Shown here piece by piece: positions 26,245-34,725 of a stretch of 64,000 nt of DNA. How positions within the stretch are numbered: position 1 is the stretch's first letter; the number at the start of each line of letters is the position of its first letter. The notes below the pieces were generated by a model that saw nothing but the letters and a program-made list of their open reading frames with translations, ran no database searches and was not told the origin of the DNA. A program made the position numbers and the translations under genes. This stretch comes from Microbacterium azadirachtae (GTDB lineage Bacteria; Actinomycetota; Actinomycetes; Actinomycetales; Microbacteriaceae), in contig NZ_JYIT01000084.1 of NCBI RefSeq assembly GCF_000956545.1, positions 124,001 through 188,000 of the forward strand. Direction: 5' to 3'.

Positions 26245-28191
26245 ATGAAACGCGCCGCCTCGGGACTCCTCGTCGTTCTCCTGACCGTCGGCGCGCTCGC
26301 GCTCGGCGCCCCCGCCTCGGCGGCGACGGGCACGCCCTGGGCGGACTGGAGCGCCATGACGGGCTCGGGCGGCGCGTACACGGGCAGCGTGCAGATCGCG
26401 TCGCCGGAGCTCACGGCCGAGTACACGAGCGATTCGCGCGCCGGTTCGGTGGGCGTCGTGTCCGGCGCGAGCGTCTGGCTCTCCGCGGCGACGGATGTCG
26501 GCGCGAAGTACGGGAGCAGCCGCGATCAGCAGTACCTCAACCTGCGGCCGCGCGCCGACAGCCCGACGGCGCCGTCCGAGACGACCTACAGCTTCTCGCG
26601 TCCCACGCCGACAAGGAACTGGACCTTCGTGCTCGGCGACATCGACGCGGACCAGGTCCGGATCACGGCCATCGGCCCCGGCGGGAACACGCTGACCGCC
26701 GCCGAACTCGGATTCCGCGGCGGATTCAACTACTGCGCACCGGGACTCGCCGGAAAGCCGTCCTGCACGGGTGACGCGGCCGACGTCCCCACCTGGGACG
26801 CGGCGACGACGACGCTCACCGGCAACGCCACGGCGACGGACACGAGCGGCGCCGCGGCGTGGTTCGAGCCGAACGCACGGATCTCGTCGCTGACCTTCAC
26901 GTTCACCCGGCGTGCGGGATTCCCGGTGTACCAGACCTGGTTCGCCGCCATCACGCGAACGATCTCCGGCACCGTGACCGACACGACGGCCGGAGGTCCT
27001 TCGAACGGGACGGTCGTGCGTCTGATCGGGGCCGACGGCGCAGCGCTCGGCGAGACCACGACCTCGACCGACGGCACGTATTCGTTCCCCGATGTGCTCG
27101 CCACGGACGGCTACCGCGTCGTGATCACGCCCCCGACGGGCAAGACCTCCGACGAGCCGGCGCGCGCCGTCGACGTCACCTCCGCGGACGGCACAGCGGA
27201 CTTCGCCGTGCGCGACATCGTCCCGGTACCGGTTTCGGGCACGGCTCGGGACCAGCACGGCACGCCGATCGCCGGTGCGACGGTGACGCTCGACGGGCAG
27301 CGCAGCGTCGTGACAGGCCCCGATGGCGCCTACCTCATCGATGATGTGCCGGTGGGCACGCACGCCGTCACCATCACCGTTCCGGACGGGTACGCGCTGG
27401 TCTCGTCGCCGAGCCCGTTCACCGTTGCGGACAACGATGAGACGCCGATCACAGGCCGGGACTTCGTGCTGCAGCAGCTGCCGTCGCTGTCGGGGGTCGT
27501 GCGGGCGGCCGGATCCGGGGTGGGGGGAGTGGTCGTCACCGCTGACGGGCCCGACGGCGCGATGCAGACGGTGACCGCGGCCGATGGTTCGTACTCCTTC
27601 CCGCGCCTGCCCAGCGGTGACTACGTGATCACGGTTCGGGCCCCCGAGGGCTCTGTCGTATCGGGCCCGACGTCGCGGTCGGAGACGGTCATCGCGCTCG
27701 ACGTCACCGGCGTCGACTTCGCCCTCGCGCGATTCGGCTCCGTCGCCGGTGTCGTCAGTGACGACGGCGGCGCACCGCATGCCGGAGCGATCGTGACCGT
27801 CAGCGGACCCGGCGCCCCTGTGACGCTGAACACGGCGGACGACGGCAGCTATGCGCTCGGCGACCTCGCCCCCGGCGACTACACGATCACGGTCACCGTG
27901 CCGGACGGCTACACGGGTGCGGCGCCGCTGCGCCGCACCTTCGTGATCACGGACGCCGGTGAGCTCATCGAAGGTCAGGACTTCGTGCTGACGCCCGCGA
28001 TGGTCACGCCGACGCCGACACCGACACCGACCAGTAAGCCGACGTCTTCGCCGTCGCCGGCTCCCGTCGGCACAGACGCGGGAGCGCTGCCGGCGACGGG
28101 GGCGGAACCGCTCCCGGGGCTCGGCGTCGCACTCATGCTGCTGCTCGCGGGCGCGATCAGCGTGATCGTCGCTCGGCGCCGACGGGCGTGA
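26245..28191 (+). CDS. LPXTG-anchored surface protein with four carboxypeptidase-regulatory-like repeats
   Basis: The 648-residue protein has a signal peptide (residues 1-28, ending ASAA), a unique beta-rich domain (about 30-235), four SdrB/CarboxypepD-regulatory-like repeats beginning near residues 240, 329, 414 and 498 (each with G-x-Y or G-x-Y-like DGTYSF/DGSYAL turns), a Thr/Pro linker (from about 587), and a sortase signal LPATG near residue 615 followed by a membrane helix and RRRRA. It should be linked to the cell wall. The ligand is unknown, and no sortase gene is in the window. Confidence 0.85.
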   Translation: MKRAASGLLVVLLTVGALALGAPASAATGTPWADWSAMTGSGGAYTGSVQIASPELTAEYTSDSRAGSVGVVSGASVWLSAATDVGAKYGSSRDQQYLNLRPRADSPTAPSETTYSFSRPTPTRNWTFVLGDIDADQVRITAIGPGGNTLTAAELGFRGGFNYCAPGLAGKPSCTGDAADVPTWDAATTTLTGNATATDTSGAAAWFEPNARISSLTFTFTRRAGFPVYQTWFAAITRTISGTVTDTTAGGPSNGTVVRLIGADGAALGETTTSTDGTYSFPDVLATDGYRVVITPPTGKTSDEPARAVDVTSADGTADFAVRDIVPVPVSGTARDQHGTPIAGATVTLDGQRSVVTGPDGAYLIDDVPVGTHAVTITVPDGYALVSSPSPFTVADNDETPITGRDFVLQQLPSLSGVVRAAGSGVGGVVVTADGPDGAMQTVTAADGSYSFPRLPSGDYVITVRAPEGSVVSGPTSRSETVIALDVTGVDFALARFGSVAGVVSDDGGAPHAGAIVTVSGPGAPVTLNTADDGSYALGDLAPGDYTITVTVPDGYTGAAPLRRTFVITDAGELIEGQDFVLTPAMVTPTPTPTPTSKPTSSPSPAPVGTDAGALPATGAEPLPGLGVALMLLLAGAISVIVARRRRA

Positions 28192-28219
28192 GTCTTCCCA
28201 GCGTGACGGTGTCGGTCGG

Positions 28220-28876
28220 CTATGCGGCGATGAAACGAGCCTCGACGGTCGCGGATACGCTGATGTCGTCGCCCTGCAGCTCGAGGCCCGCAGGGCTCGC
28301 GGGAGCGGCGAAGGCCCGCATCGCCTTCGGTGCGGCGTCGGCGACCCCGCCCTCGGCGAGCAGTCCCGCGTCGGCGATCTCGATCGGCTGGACCGAGGTC
28401 AGCCCCAGGGCCGTCGCGTAGGCGCCGGCGCGCGCGACGGCGATCCGGACGGCCTCGGCGGCAACCTCCTGCTCGATGCGCGCCCGGGTCTGCGGCGTCA
28501 GGATCCACTGCGTTCCGTCGATCGACACGCCCTCCACGACCGAGACGTCGCCGACCCAGGCCGACAGGGCGGCGAAATCGACGAAGGTCGCGCTGAAGTC
28601 GACCGACGCGTGGTGCACGAGGGCGAGCCGGGTGCCGTCGCCGCTCCAGGGGCGCTCGGACCGGACCGCGAGCCGCCTGCTCGACCAGGTCTCCACCGCG
28701 CCACTGCTCTGCCGCGCGGCGAGCGCTTCGCGCACGGGATCTGCGAGCGCCAGCGTTCGTGAGACGACCAGGTCCCGGTCGGGGCCGTCGAGTGCGACGG
28801 ACAGCGTGACGACTGCGCGCTCCGGTGCGACGCGCACCTCGTGCTCGCCGCGGACGGTGATGACGACCTCGCTCAT
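28220..28876 (-). CDS. SIMPL (DUF541) domain protein
   Basis: The 218-residue protein fits the SIMPL family: N-terminal VVITVRGEHEVRVAPERA, a central AVRSERPW region and a C-terminal VSATVEARF strand. The function of such proteins is unclear; E. coli YggE is linked to oxidative stress. No signal peptide is present, so it should be cytoplasmic. The -10 hexamer TAGAGT (complement of 28883-28888) ends six bases before the ATG. It is convergent with the surface protein gene. Confidence 0.82.
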   Translation of the reverse strand: MSEVVITVRGEHEVRVAPERAVVTLSVALDGPDRDLVVSRTLALADPVREALAARQSSGAVETWSSRRLAVRSERPWSGDGTRLALVHHASVDFSATFVDFAALSAWVGDVSVVEGVSIDGTQWILTPQTRARIEQEVAAEAVRIAVARAGAYATALGLTSVQPIEIADAGLLAEGGVADAAPKAMRAFAAPASPAGLELQGDDISVSATVEARFIAA

Positions 28877-28999
28877 GCCGTGACTCTACGGCACATGCCG
28901 GCCTCCCTTCACGGGGCGCGGACACGCGCGTAGAATTCGGCCACCGCGGCGCAGTTCCGCGCCTCGGCGAAGGTGAACTGCGTGAAGGAGGACCATCAG

Positions 29000-29335
29000 A
29001 TGAAACGACTGGCGATCGGCTGTGCGATCGCGCTGGGGCTCGTTGCAGCGGGATCCAGCGCGGCCTTTGCAGGCGAGACGAACGGGAACGGAGACCCGAC
29101 TTCCGGCCCGTCCCACGCCTCGTCCGAATGCGCCTATTCCGGGTTGGACAGAGCGGATTCGGTCGAGAACAACCCTCCCGGATTCGATGACGACGCCATC
29201 GCGGTGCGGGGGAACCAGAGTCCCGGCGGGGTCGACAGGTATCACGGCGTGCAGTCCTACGGCTCGTTCGTGAAAGCCGGCCTGAAGGAGTTCGTGCCGT
29301 CACCGGGAGTGGCGTGCAACGGAAGCGGCAAGTGA
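29000..29335 (+). CDS. Small secreted protein of unknown function
   Basis: The 111-residue product has a typical signal peptide (MKRLAIGCAIALGLVAAGSS, cleavage probably after AFA) and a mature part of about 86 residues with two cysteines (in SSECAYSG and GVACNGSGK) that could form one disulphide. It includes NNPPGFDDDAIAVRG and GVDRYHGVQSYGSFVK. I do not recognise the family. AAGGAGG precedes the ATG and a TAGAAT -10 hexamer is at 28931-28936. It lies just before ssrA. Confidence 0.72.
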   Translation: MKRLAIGCAIALGLVAAGSSAAFAGETNGNGDPTSGPSHASSECAYSGLDRADSVENNPPGFDDDAIAVRGNQSPGGVDRYHGVQSYGSFVKAGLKEFVPSPGVACNGSGK

Positions 29336-29514
29336 TCGGGCGACGCAGAGGTCGCTGATCGGCAAGGGTGCCCTGGCGGCGACGCCGGGGCACCGTCTCG
29401 ACCCGCGCGGAATGGCGCGGCCCTCGGATCCGTTGTAGTCTGTGATGCTCGGGCGCTGCGGCGCCCGCTGGTAAGTCAACAGTGCGACAACGGTTCCTTC
29501 GCAAGAAGGTCCAC

Positions 29515-29884
29515 GGGGCTGATCGGTTTCGACAGCGCCTGTGAATCCACGAGAAGCGGGCCGAGGATGCAGGGTTATCTCGTGAACGCTCCCTGCAAAA
29601 CAATAAGTGCCAATGCAAAGCGCACTGACTTCGCCCTCGCTGCGTAAGCGAGCCCGATAGTCCGTCAGGCCGTATGTGATTCCGATACGGATCCTGGCGT
29701 CATCTAGGAATCTTGCTGCGTGACGGCGTCTGGACGTCACGTGGGACTCTTCCCAGGCTGGGCTTGTCGACTTAGGTGTCTGTGACAAAGGTCGGAGCCG
29801 AGCAGAACGTCTGCACAGACTGCGCCCGGAGAAGGCGTGGAGACTCAGCGTTGGACGGGGGTTCGATTCCCCCCAGCTCCACCA
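29515..29884 (+). ncRNA. ssrA: Transfer-messenger RNA (tmRNA)
   Basis: The 370-base one-piece tmRNA rescues stalled ribosomes. The 5' end GGGGCTGATCGGTTTCGACA and the 3' end with T-arm GGGGGTTCGATTCCCCC and CAGCTCC-ACCA form the tRNA-like domain. The tag frame starts at the resume codon GCC (29609) and encodes ANAKRTDFALAA then TAA (29645-29647). CCA is encoded. A -10-like TAGTCT lies about 80 bases upstream, and a terminator follows. Confidence 0.97.
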
Positions 29885-29900
29885 GACCGTTGTCGTAATC

Positions 29901-29946
29901 GATGAGGCCCGCCTCCGCAGTGAACTCTGCGGAGGCGGGCCTCATC
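29901..29946 (+). terminator. Terminator of ssrA
   Basis: A perfect 20-base stem (GATGAGGCCCGCCTCCGCAG and its complement) with the loop TGAACT lies 17 bases after the tmRNA CCA end. It could also serve the minus-strand acetyltransferase. Confidence 0.85.
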
Positions 29947-30012
29947 GCGTTCCGGGCTCACCCACCAGGCAGCGGCCCCGCGGTCAGATCATTCGGACGA
30001 GGTTCCGGCGTC

Positions 30013-30471
30013 TCACCGGCTCAGCTCGAGATGAAGGATCGGGTACGGGCGGCCGTCTCCGTCGAGCTCACTCCGTCCCGTCTGCGTGAAGCCGCGGCTC
30101 CGGTAGAAGCCGTGCGCGCCGGCGTTCTGCTCGTTGACGTCGACGCGCGTGACCGCGAATCGCTCGATGACGTCCTGGAGAAGGAGCGTGCCGACACCCG
30201 TTCCCCGAGCTTCGTCGGAGACGAACAGCATCTCGAGGTTGCCGTCGGCGGCTCCGGCGAATCCGATCAGCCGTCCGTCGCGCTCAGCGACGACCAGCGA
30301 CACCGCGGGGAAGTACGACGAGGCGAGGCTGTTCTCGATACGAGCGAAGTCCTCATCGGCCAGGAAGTCGTGCGTCGCGCGGACGGCGCTGCGCCAGATC
30401 TCGACGAGCCGAGCGTATTCGGACGGGCCGGCGACCGGCCTGATCGATACGCCAGGCTGTTCGGTCCGCAT
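30013..30471 (-). CDS. GNAT acetyltransferase, YjaB-like
   Basis: The 152-residue protein has GNAT motifs: VEIWRSAVRATHDFL, GFAGA, EMLFVSDEARGTGVGTLLL (acetyl-CoA loop) and NAGAHGFYRSRGF. This order resembles E. coli YjaB. The substrate is unknown. It follows the DUF7882-like gene on the same strand after 36 bases. Confidence 0.82.
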   Translation of the reverse strand: MRTEQPGVSIRPVAGPSEYARLVEIWRSAVRATHDFLADEDFARIENSLASSYFPAVSLVVAERDGRLIGFAGAADGNLEMLFVSDEARGTGVGTLLLQDVIERFAVTRVDVNEQNAGAHGFYRSRGFTQTGRSELDGDGRPYPILHLELSR

Positions 30472-30507
30472 CCCTCGATCGTGCCACAGCGTCGGGGAGC
30501 CGGCCGT

Positions 30508-30840
30508 TCAGGCGTTCACGAGCTGACGCACGCCGGGGCCGAGGATGTGCTCCTCGGGGATGAGGACACCGCCGGAGGTGTTCGCGGACGTCGCGTAGGC
30601 GTGGATCCTGGCCGGGTCCAGCGGCGGCGGGGTCGGCTCTTCGAACTCGAACCGCAGCTGGATCGACGGGTGCAGCCAGATCGTGGAGCGACCGCGCGGC
30701 TGGTCGTCGTCGTGCTGCCAGGAGAGCGTGAAGCTCTCGTTGCGCCGGAGCTTGGTCGCGATCACGACCTTGAGGTGTGCGAGGGCGACGTCGTCGATCT
30801 CGATCGGATGCTCGGCGCTGCCATAGAAAAGTACACCCAT
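30508..30840 (-). CDS. Conserved hypothetical protein, DUF7882-like
   Basis: The 110-residue protein begins MGVLFYGSAEHPIEIDDVAL and continues with HLKVVIATKLRRNESFTLSW, STIWLHPSIQLRFEF and a C-terminal HILGPG segment. This layout matches a Microbacteriaceae family now called DUF7882 and often misnamed ATP-dependent DNA ligase; no ligase motif is present. The function is unknown. There is no obvious ribosome binding site. Confidence 0.65.
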   Translation of the reverse strand: MGVLFYGSAEHPIEIDDVALAHLKVVIATKLRRNESFTLSWQHDDDQPRGRSTIWLHPSIQLRFEFEEPTPPPLDPARIHAYATSANTSGGVLIPEEHILGPGVRQLVNA

Positions 30841-31121
30841 GAGGGTTCACCGTTTTCGCCTGTTGTCGCCACGGAAACCCGTTGCCAAGAGGCACGACCA
30901 CGATGATCGCTGTGTGGTGAGTGTTCTCAGACTCGCACAGATCAGGCCGTGAGGGGAGGGGATTGACGCCGTGTCCTGGTCAGGCTCGGCGCATTCCCAC
31001 CCCCGGTCCGTAGTGCATGCCTTCGCCGGTCCACAAGCCCATGTCGGTGCTCCCCGCCGGGGTCGTAGCGTGCCGTCTGCCGGGTGCACCTGAGCCCGAG
31101 TCTGCGCGGAAGAAGTCCCGA
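30841..31121 (+). other. 281-base gap and probable leader before the NRAMP-like gene
   Basis: No gene is supported. In-frame ATGs at 31017 and 31044 would extend the transporter, but the added sequence is unlike any NRAMP N-terminus. GACGCCG and CGGCGC arms near 30965-30990 could pair, so a structured leader is possible. I could not match it to a known riboswitch. Confidence 0.4.
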
Positions 31122-32495
31122 ATGGCCGTCATCGATCCCACTGCCGGATCCGAGCCCGAGCTCACGCCGCCGCGAGAAGACGGGCCAGAGGCGGACCAGC
31201 AGTCGAAGCGCAATCCCGTGATCCGCTTCCTTCGCGTGCTGGGGCCGGGCCTCGTGACCGGCGCCGCAGACGACGATCCCTCCGGCGTCGCGACGTACTC
31301 GCAGGCCGGGGCGACGTTCGGCAACGGACTGCTGTGGACCGTTCCGCTCTCTTTGCCACTGATGATGGCGGTGCAGGAGATCTGCGATCGGATGACCCTG
31401 GCGACCGGAGACAGTCTCGGACGGCTGATCCGCCGCAGGTTCCGTCGTAGCGTGGGCATCGCCGTCGGAGTGCTGATCGTCGCACTGATCGCGGCGAACT
31501 GCCTGAATCTCGCCGCCGACCTCAACGCGATCGGTCAGGGCATGCAGCTCCTCCACGCCGGGCCGGCCTGGATCTGGAGCATCGTCGCGGGCCTGGTGAT
31601 CCTCGTGACGGTGATGCTCGGTTCGTTCGAGCTGATCGGGAAGATCTTCAAGTGGCTGTGCCTGGTGCTGCTCGTCTACATCGCCGTGCTCTTCGCCACG
31701 CACGTGAACTGGGGCAGCGTCGCCACAGGCCTTGCGGGCTTCCAGTTCCAGCTCTCGCCGGCGTACCTCGGTCTGGCCGTCGGGGTGCTGGGGACGAGCA
31801 TCTCCCCGTACATGTTCTTCTGGCAGTCCGCGCAGCGCGTCGAAGAGCTCGAGGAGGAGAAGCGCGGCGGGGACGACGCTCCCGCTCTCGAAGAACGCCC
31901 CGCGAAAGAAGCGCGCCGCAGGCTGCGCAACGGACGCGTCGACGTGTTCACCGGCATGGCGTTCAGTGTCCTCATCATGTTCGCGATCATCGCCTCCTCC
32001 GCCGCCACCCTCGGCGCCCACCACAAGACCGTCTCCAGCGCGGCAGAAGCCGCCAAGGCGCTCGAGCCCATCGCCGGCAATTTCGCCAGCGTCCTCTTCG
32101 CGCTCGGGTTCATCGGCTCCGGCATGCTCGCCGTCCCCGTGCTCGCAGCCGCCGGAGCAGCCGGGCTCTCCGCGCTCATGAACAAGAACTGGGGGCTGGA
32201 CAAGAGCCCCCGTCGCGCGCCTCTGTTCTACGTGCTCCTCGGCATCGGGATGATCGGCGGGACGATCCTCGCGGTCGTCTCCACCGACCCGATCGGGCTC
32301 CTGGTGCTCAGCGCGATCGTCAACGGGATCGCGGCGGGGCCCTTCCTGATCATCATCATGCTGATCTCGCGCGACCGCACGATCATGGGCAAGTACCGCA
32401 ACGGCAGGCTCGCGGCGACGCTGGGGTGGCTCACCACGGCGATCATGTGCGTCGCCGGTGCGTACGGCGTCTGGTACACGATCGCGGGCGGGTGA
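31122..32495 (+). CDS. NRAMP-family divalent metal transporter with altered metal site
   Basis: The 457-residue carrier has about eleven membrane segments. NRAMP helix 1 normally has DPGN; here it is DPSG (GAADDDPSGVATYSQAG). Helix 6 normally has A-x-x-M-P-H; here it is TSISPY, so the manganese-binding Met is Ser. This suits a divergent branch whose ion may be Mg2+ or something else; I would not call it MntH. A charged cytoplasmic loop (EELEEEKRGGDDAP) follows helix 6. The start at 31122 has GGAAGAAG upstream. Confidence 0.85.
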   Translation: MAVIDPTAGSEPELTPPREDGPEADQQSKRNPVIRFLRVLGPGLVTGAADDDPSGVATYSQAGATFGNGLLWTVPLSLPLMMAVQEICDRMTLATGDSLGRLIRRRFRRSVGIAVGVLIVALIAANCLNLAADLNAIGQGMQLLHAGPAWIWSIVAGLVILVTVMLGSFELIGKIFKWLCLVLLVYIAVLFATHVNWGSVATGLAGFQFQLSPAYLGLAVGVLGTSISPYMFFWQSAQRVEELEEEKRGGDDAPALEERPAKEARRRLRNGRVDVFTGMAFSVLIMFAIIASSAATLGAHHKTVSSAAEAAKALEPIAGNFASVLFALGFIGSGMLAVPVLAAAGAAGLSALMNKNWGLDKSPRRAPLFYVLLGIGMIGGTILAVVSTDPIGLLVLSAIVNGIAAGPFLIIIMLISRDRTIMGKYRNGRLAATLGWLTTAIMCVAGAYGVWYTIAGG

Positions 32496-32524
32496 CCGCC
32501 GGCGCAACCGCGTACGCTCGGGCC

Positions 32525-32587
32525 ATGGCGCACAAGGGAGCAGACGTGGCGGCGAGACCGGTGGGGCGTTCGCTCTGGGGAAGGTGA
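32525..32587 (+). CDS. Possible 20-residue leaderless small protein
   Basis: An ATG at 32525 opens 20 codons (MAHKGADVAARPV...LWGR) ending in TGA at 32587. TACGCT (32513-32518) ends six bases before it, the same layout as the leaderless genes in this window. It fits exactly between the NRAMP stop and the end of the convergent lipoprotein gene (32588). The product is basic and has no recognised motif. It may instead be a chance frame or the remnant of a longer gene. Confidence 0.35.
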   Translation: MAHKGADVAARPVGRSLWGR

Positions 32588-33166
32588 TCAGCCCTTCGGG
32601 TCGATCAGGATCAGGCCCTGCTTGGTGTCGGACACAGACACCCAGCCGCGTCCGAACAGGTAGGTCATGCCGTACCCGTCCGCGTCCTTGCTGAGGGCGG
32701 TGCGCGGATCGGCCGTGATGTAGACACCGCGGTCGCTGTCCTCGCGGATCCAGCCCTCCGAGACGAGCTCGGCCTCGCGCGCCGCCGCGTCGACCCCCGA
32801 GATCGGCGCCCAGCCGTAGAGCAGGCCGTGGTCGGAGGCGGTGGTCGGATCGGCCCACAGGCATGCGATGCCGCTCGGGACCGGATCCGGACCGAAGGCG
32901 AAATCCCGCTGCGCCGCGGACCAACCCTGCTTGTGCAGAGCCGCGACGGTGTCGGCGGGGATGAGGGTCTCGCAGTCCAGCGGGCGCGGAGACGCCGCAG
33001 GGGCGTCGGTGGCGTCGGGCGAGGGCGTGGGCGATGCCGTGACGCGGGTTCCGGGGCTGGAGGATGTGGCCGGAACGGGGGAGTGCCCGCTGCTGCAGGC
33101 CGTCGCCCCGGCGAGGGCGACGACCGTCATTCCCAGCGCTGCCAGCACCCGGGTGGCGGAGCGCAT
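32588..33166 (-). CDS. Putative lipoprotein
   Basis: The 192-residue protein has a signal peptide with a lipobox-like GATAC (cysteine about residue 24), a Ser/Pro/Thr-rich linker, then a folded domain from LDCETLIPADTVAALHKQGW to the end with a second cysteine in SGIACLWADP. The function is unknown. Its ATG overlaps the stop of the upstream phosphatase gene, so they are co-transcribed. It should be attached to the outer face of the membrane. Confidence 0.75.
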   Translation of the reverse strand: MRSATRVLAALGMTVVALAGATACSSGHSPVPATSSSPGTRVTASPTPSPDATDAPAASPRPLDCETLIPADTVAALHKQGWSAAQRDFAFGPDPVPSGIACLWADPTTASDHGLLYGWAPISGVDAAAREAELVSEGWIREDSDRGVYITADPRTALSKDADGYGMTYLFGRGWVSVSDTKQGLILIDPKG

Positions 33167-33990
33167 CAGCGATCGGCCGCCGGATGGTCGTCGTGGCCGT
33201 GCAGCTGGACCAGGAACGCGTCGTGCAGCACGCCGTTCGTCGCGAGAGCGGAGCGCCCGGCGAGGGTGGGCGTCCCGTCGAAGGCGGTCGCGGTGCCGCC
33301 GGCCTCCGTGACGATCGCGAATGCTGCGGCGATGTCGTACTCCTTGACGTCGAACTCCGCGACCATGTCGATGCGGCCCTCGGCGAGCATCATGTACGAG
33401 AAGACGTCGCCGTAGGCGCGATCACGCCACACCCGACGGCTCAGCGCGATGAGGGTGTCGAGGTGGCCCGCCTGATCCCACTGCGCGATGCTCTGGAAGC
33501 TCACGCTCGCGTCGTCGAGGCTCGCCACGTCGGAGACGCGGATCGCGCGCGGCTCCGTGTCGGTCGACGCCCACGCACCGAGTCCGGGCGCCGCCCACCA
33601 GCGCCGTCCGAGCGCAGGCATGCTGACCACGCCGACGCGCGCGACGCCGTCGATCGCGAGACTGATCATGGTGCCCCACATCGGGACGCCGCGCAGGAAG
33701 TTCGCGGTGCCGTCGATCGGGTCGATGACCCACTGACGATGCGCATCGCCCGACGTGCCGAACTCCTCGCCCAGGATCCCGTCCTCCGGGCGCTCCGTCT
33801 GCAGGATCGCGCGGATCGCGCGCTCCGTCGCCAGATCGGCATCGGTGACGTGAGAGCGGTCGGCCTTCAGGGAGACGCTCAGATCCGCGGCGTCGAAACG
33901 CGGCAGCGACTGTGCATCGGCGGCATCGGCAAGGCGGAGAGCGAGGTCGAGGTCGCTCTGGAAGTCGGCGGCGGCGCGGGTCTCAGGCAC
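33166..33990 (-). CDS. hisN: Inositol monophosphatase-family phosphatase, probable histidinol-phosphatase
   Basis: The 274-residue enzyme has the metal and phosphate motifs GEEFG, WVIDPIDGTANF and the C-terminal EYDIAAAFAIVTEAGG. In actinobacteria this group includes HisN, the histidinol-phosphate phosphatase; inositol phosphate is the alternative. The start is a GTG at 33990: TATCCT (complement of 33997-34002) ends six bases before it, so the mRNA is probably leaderless with a GTG start. It overlaps the lipoprotein gene. Confidence 0.85.
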   Translation of the reverse strand: MPETRAAADFQSDLDLALRLADAADAQSLPRFDAADLSVSLKADRSHVTDADLATERAIRAILQTERPEDGILGEEFGTSGDAHRQWVIDPIDGTANFLRGVPMWGTMISLAIDGVARVGVVSMPALGRRWWAAPGLGAWASTDTEPRAIRVSDVASLDDASVSFQSIAQWDQAGHLDTLIALSRRVWRDRAYGDVFSYMMLAEGRIDMVAEFDVKEYDIAAAFAIVTEAGGTATAFDGTPTLAGRSALATNGVLHDAFLVQLHGHDDHPAADR

Positions 33991-34154
33991 CCGACCAGGA
34001 TACGGGGGCGCGGTGAGCGAAGCCTGGTCGGACGCGGCCCAGAGCGCACTCCGGGCTGACGACACGCCAGGGATGCACGGGGAAGCGGTGCCGATTTCGC
34101 TTCCGTCGGATCCGCTGGTAATGTGATTCCTCGGCCGGGGAACCGGCCCGCCGA

Positions 34155-34230
34155 GCACCTCTAGCTCAATCGGCAGAGCAACTGACTCTTAATCAGTGGG
34201 TTCAGGGTTCAAGTCCCTGGGGGTGCACCA
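34155..34230 (+). tRNA. tRNA-Lys(CTT)
   Basis: The 76-base gene folds as a standard cloverleaf: acceptor arm GCACCTC pairing with GGGGTGC, D arm GCTC/GAGC, anticodon stem ACTGA/TCAGT with loop CTCTTAA (anticodon CTT), and T arm CAGGG-TTCAAGT-CCCTG. CCA is encoded. A -10-like TAATGT is at 34119-34124. Confidence 0.97.
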
Positions 34231-34233
34231 GCA

Positions 34234-34274
34234 CAGAAGGCCCGGTCGGAATTCACCTCCGACCGGGCCTTCTG
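34234..34274 (+). terminator. Terminator after tRNA-Lys
   Basis: A perfect 17-base stem (34234-34250 CAGAAGGCCCGGTCGGA and its complement 34258-34274) with a seven-base loop lies four bases after the CCA end. Confidence 0.85.
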
Positions 34275-34304
34275 CATGCTCCTCATCGCCACTAGACTCG
34301 CGCC

Positions 34305-34700
34305 ATGACCGACGGGGACGGAACGGCGGAGAGCCCGTGGCTGCTTCGCACAGCGCCGGGTTCGAGCGAGTACACGATGCACCGGGAGGGGGACGAGCTC
34401 GTCTGTAAGGTGGGCTCGACCACTCTTCGCTACCAGGCCCGGGCGATCGAGGACCTGCATGCGTGGCTGGCCGCTCAGGGCGACTGGGTGCCGCTGGGTG
34501 CAGCCGATGAGCAGAAGCCGGCGGTGCCGGGAACCGTCGAGGCGTTCGGCCGCGCCGAGGACAATCCGGTCGGCGGCTGGTACGGGCTGCGCAAGGGCTA
34601 TCGCGGGCGCTTCGGCATGTACCTTCCGCCGCTGCTCGAAGCCCTCGGCCTCGTCGAGCTCGAGCACAACGCCCGCAACAACCGCGTCCGCGCGATCTGA
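34305..34700 (+). CDS. Conserved hypothetical protein (possibly DUF6855)
   Basis: The 131-residue cytoplasmic protein has the segments ESPWLLRTAPGSSEYTM, LRYQARAIEDLHAWLAAQGDW and VGGWYGLRKGYRGRFGMYLP. I recall this pattern from an actinobacterial family annotated DUF6855, but the assignment is tentative and the function is unknown. TAGACT (34293-34298) ends six bases before the ATG, so the transcript is probably leaderless. Confidence 0.65.
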   Translation: MTDGDGTAESPWLLRTAPGSSEYTMHREGDELVCKVGSTTLRYQARAIEDLHAWLAAQGDWVPLGAADEQKPAVPGTVEAFGRAEDNPVGGWYGLRKGYRGRFGMYLPPLLEALGLVELEHNARNNRVRAI

Positions 34701-34725
34701 CCGCCCGCCGGCCGCGTGATCGGGC

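Noticed and set aside
29300..29788. A 162-codon frame antisense to ssrA
   Set aside because: The region is fully explained by the tmRNA; the frame has no ribosome binding site or motif.
30841..31121. Mn2+ or Mg2+ riboswitch before the NRAMP-like gene
   Set aside because: Possible stems exist, but I could not place the conserved cores of the yybP-ykoY or M-box families, so no riboswitch is claimed.
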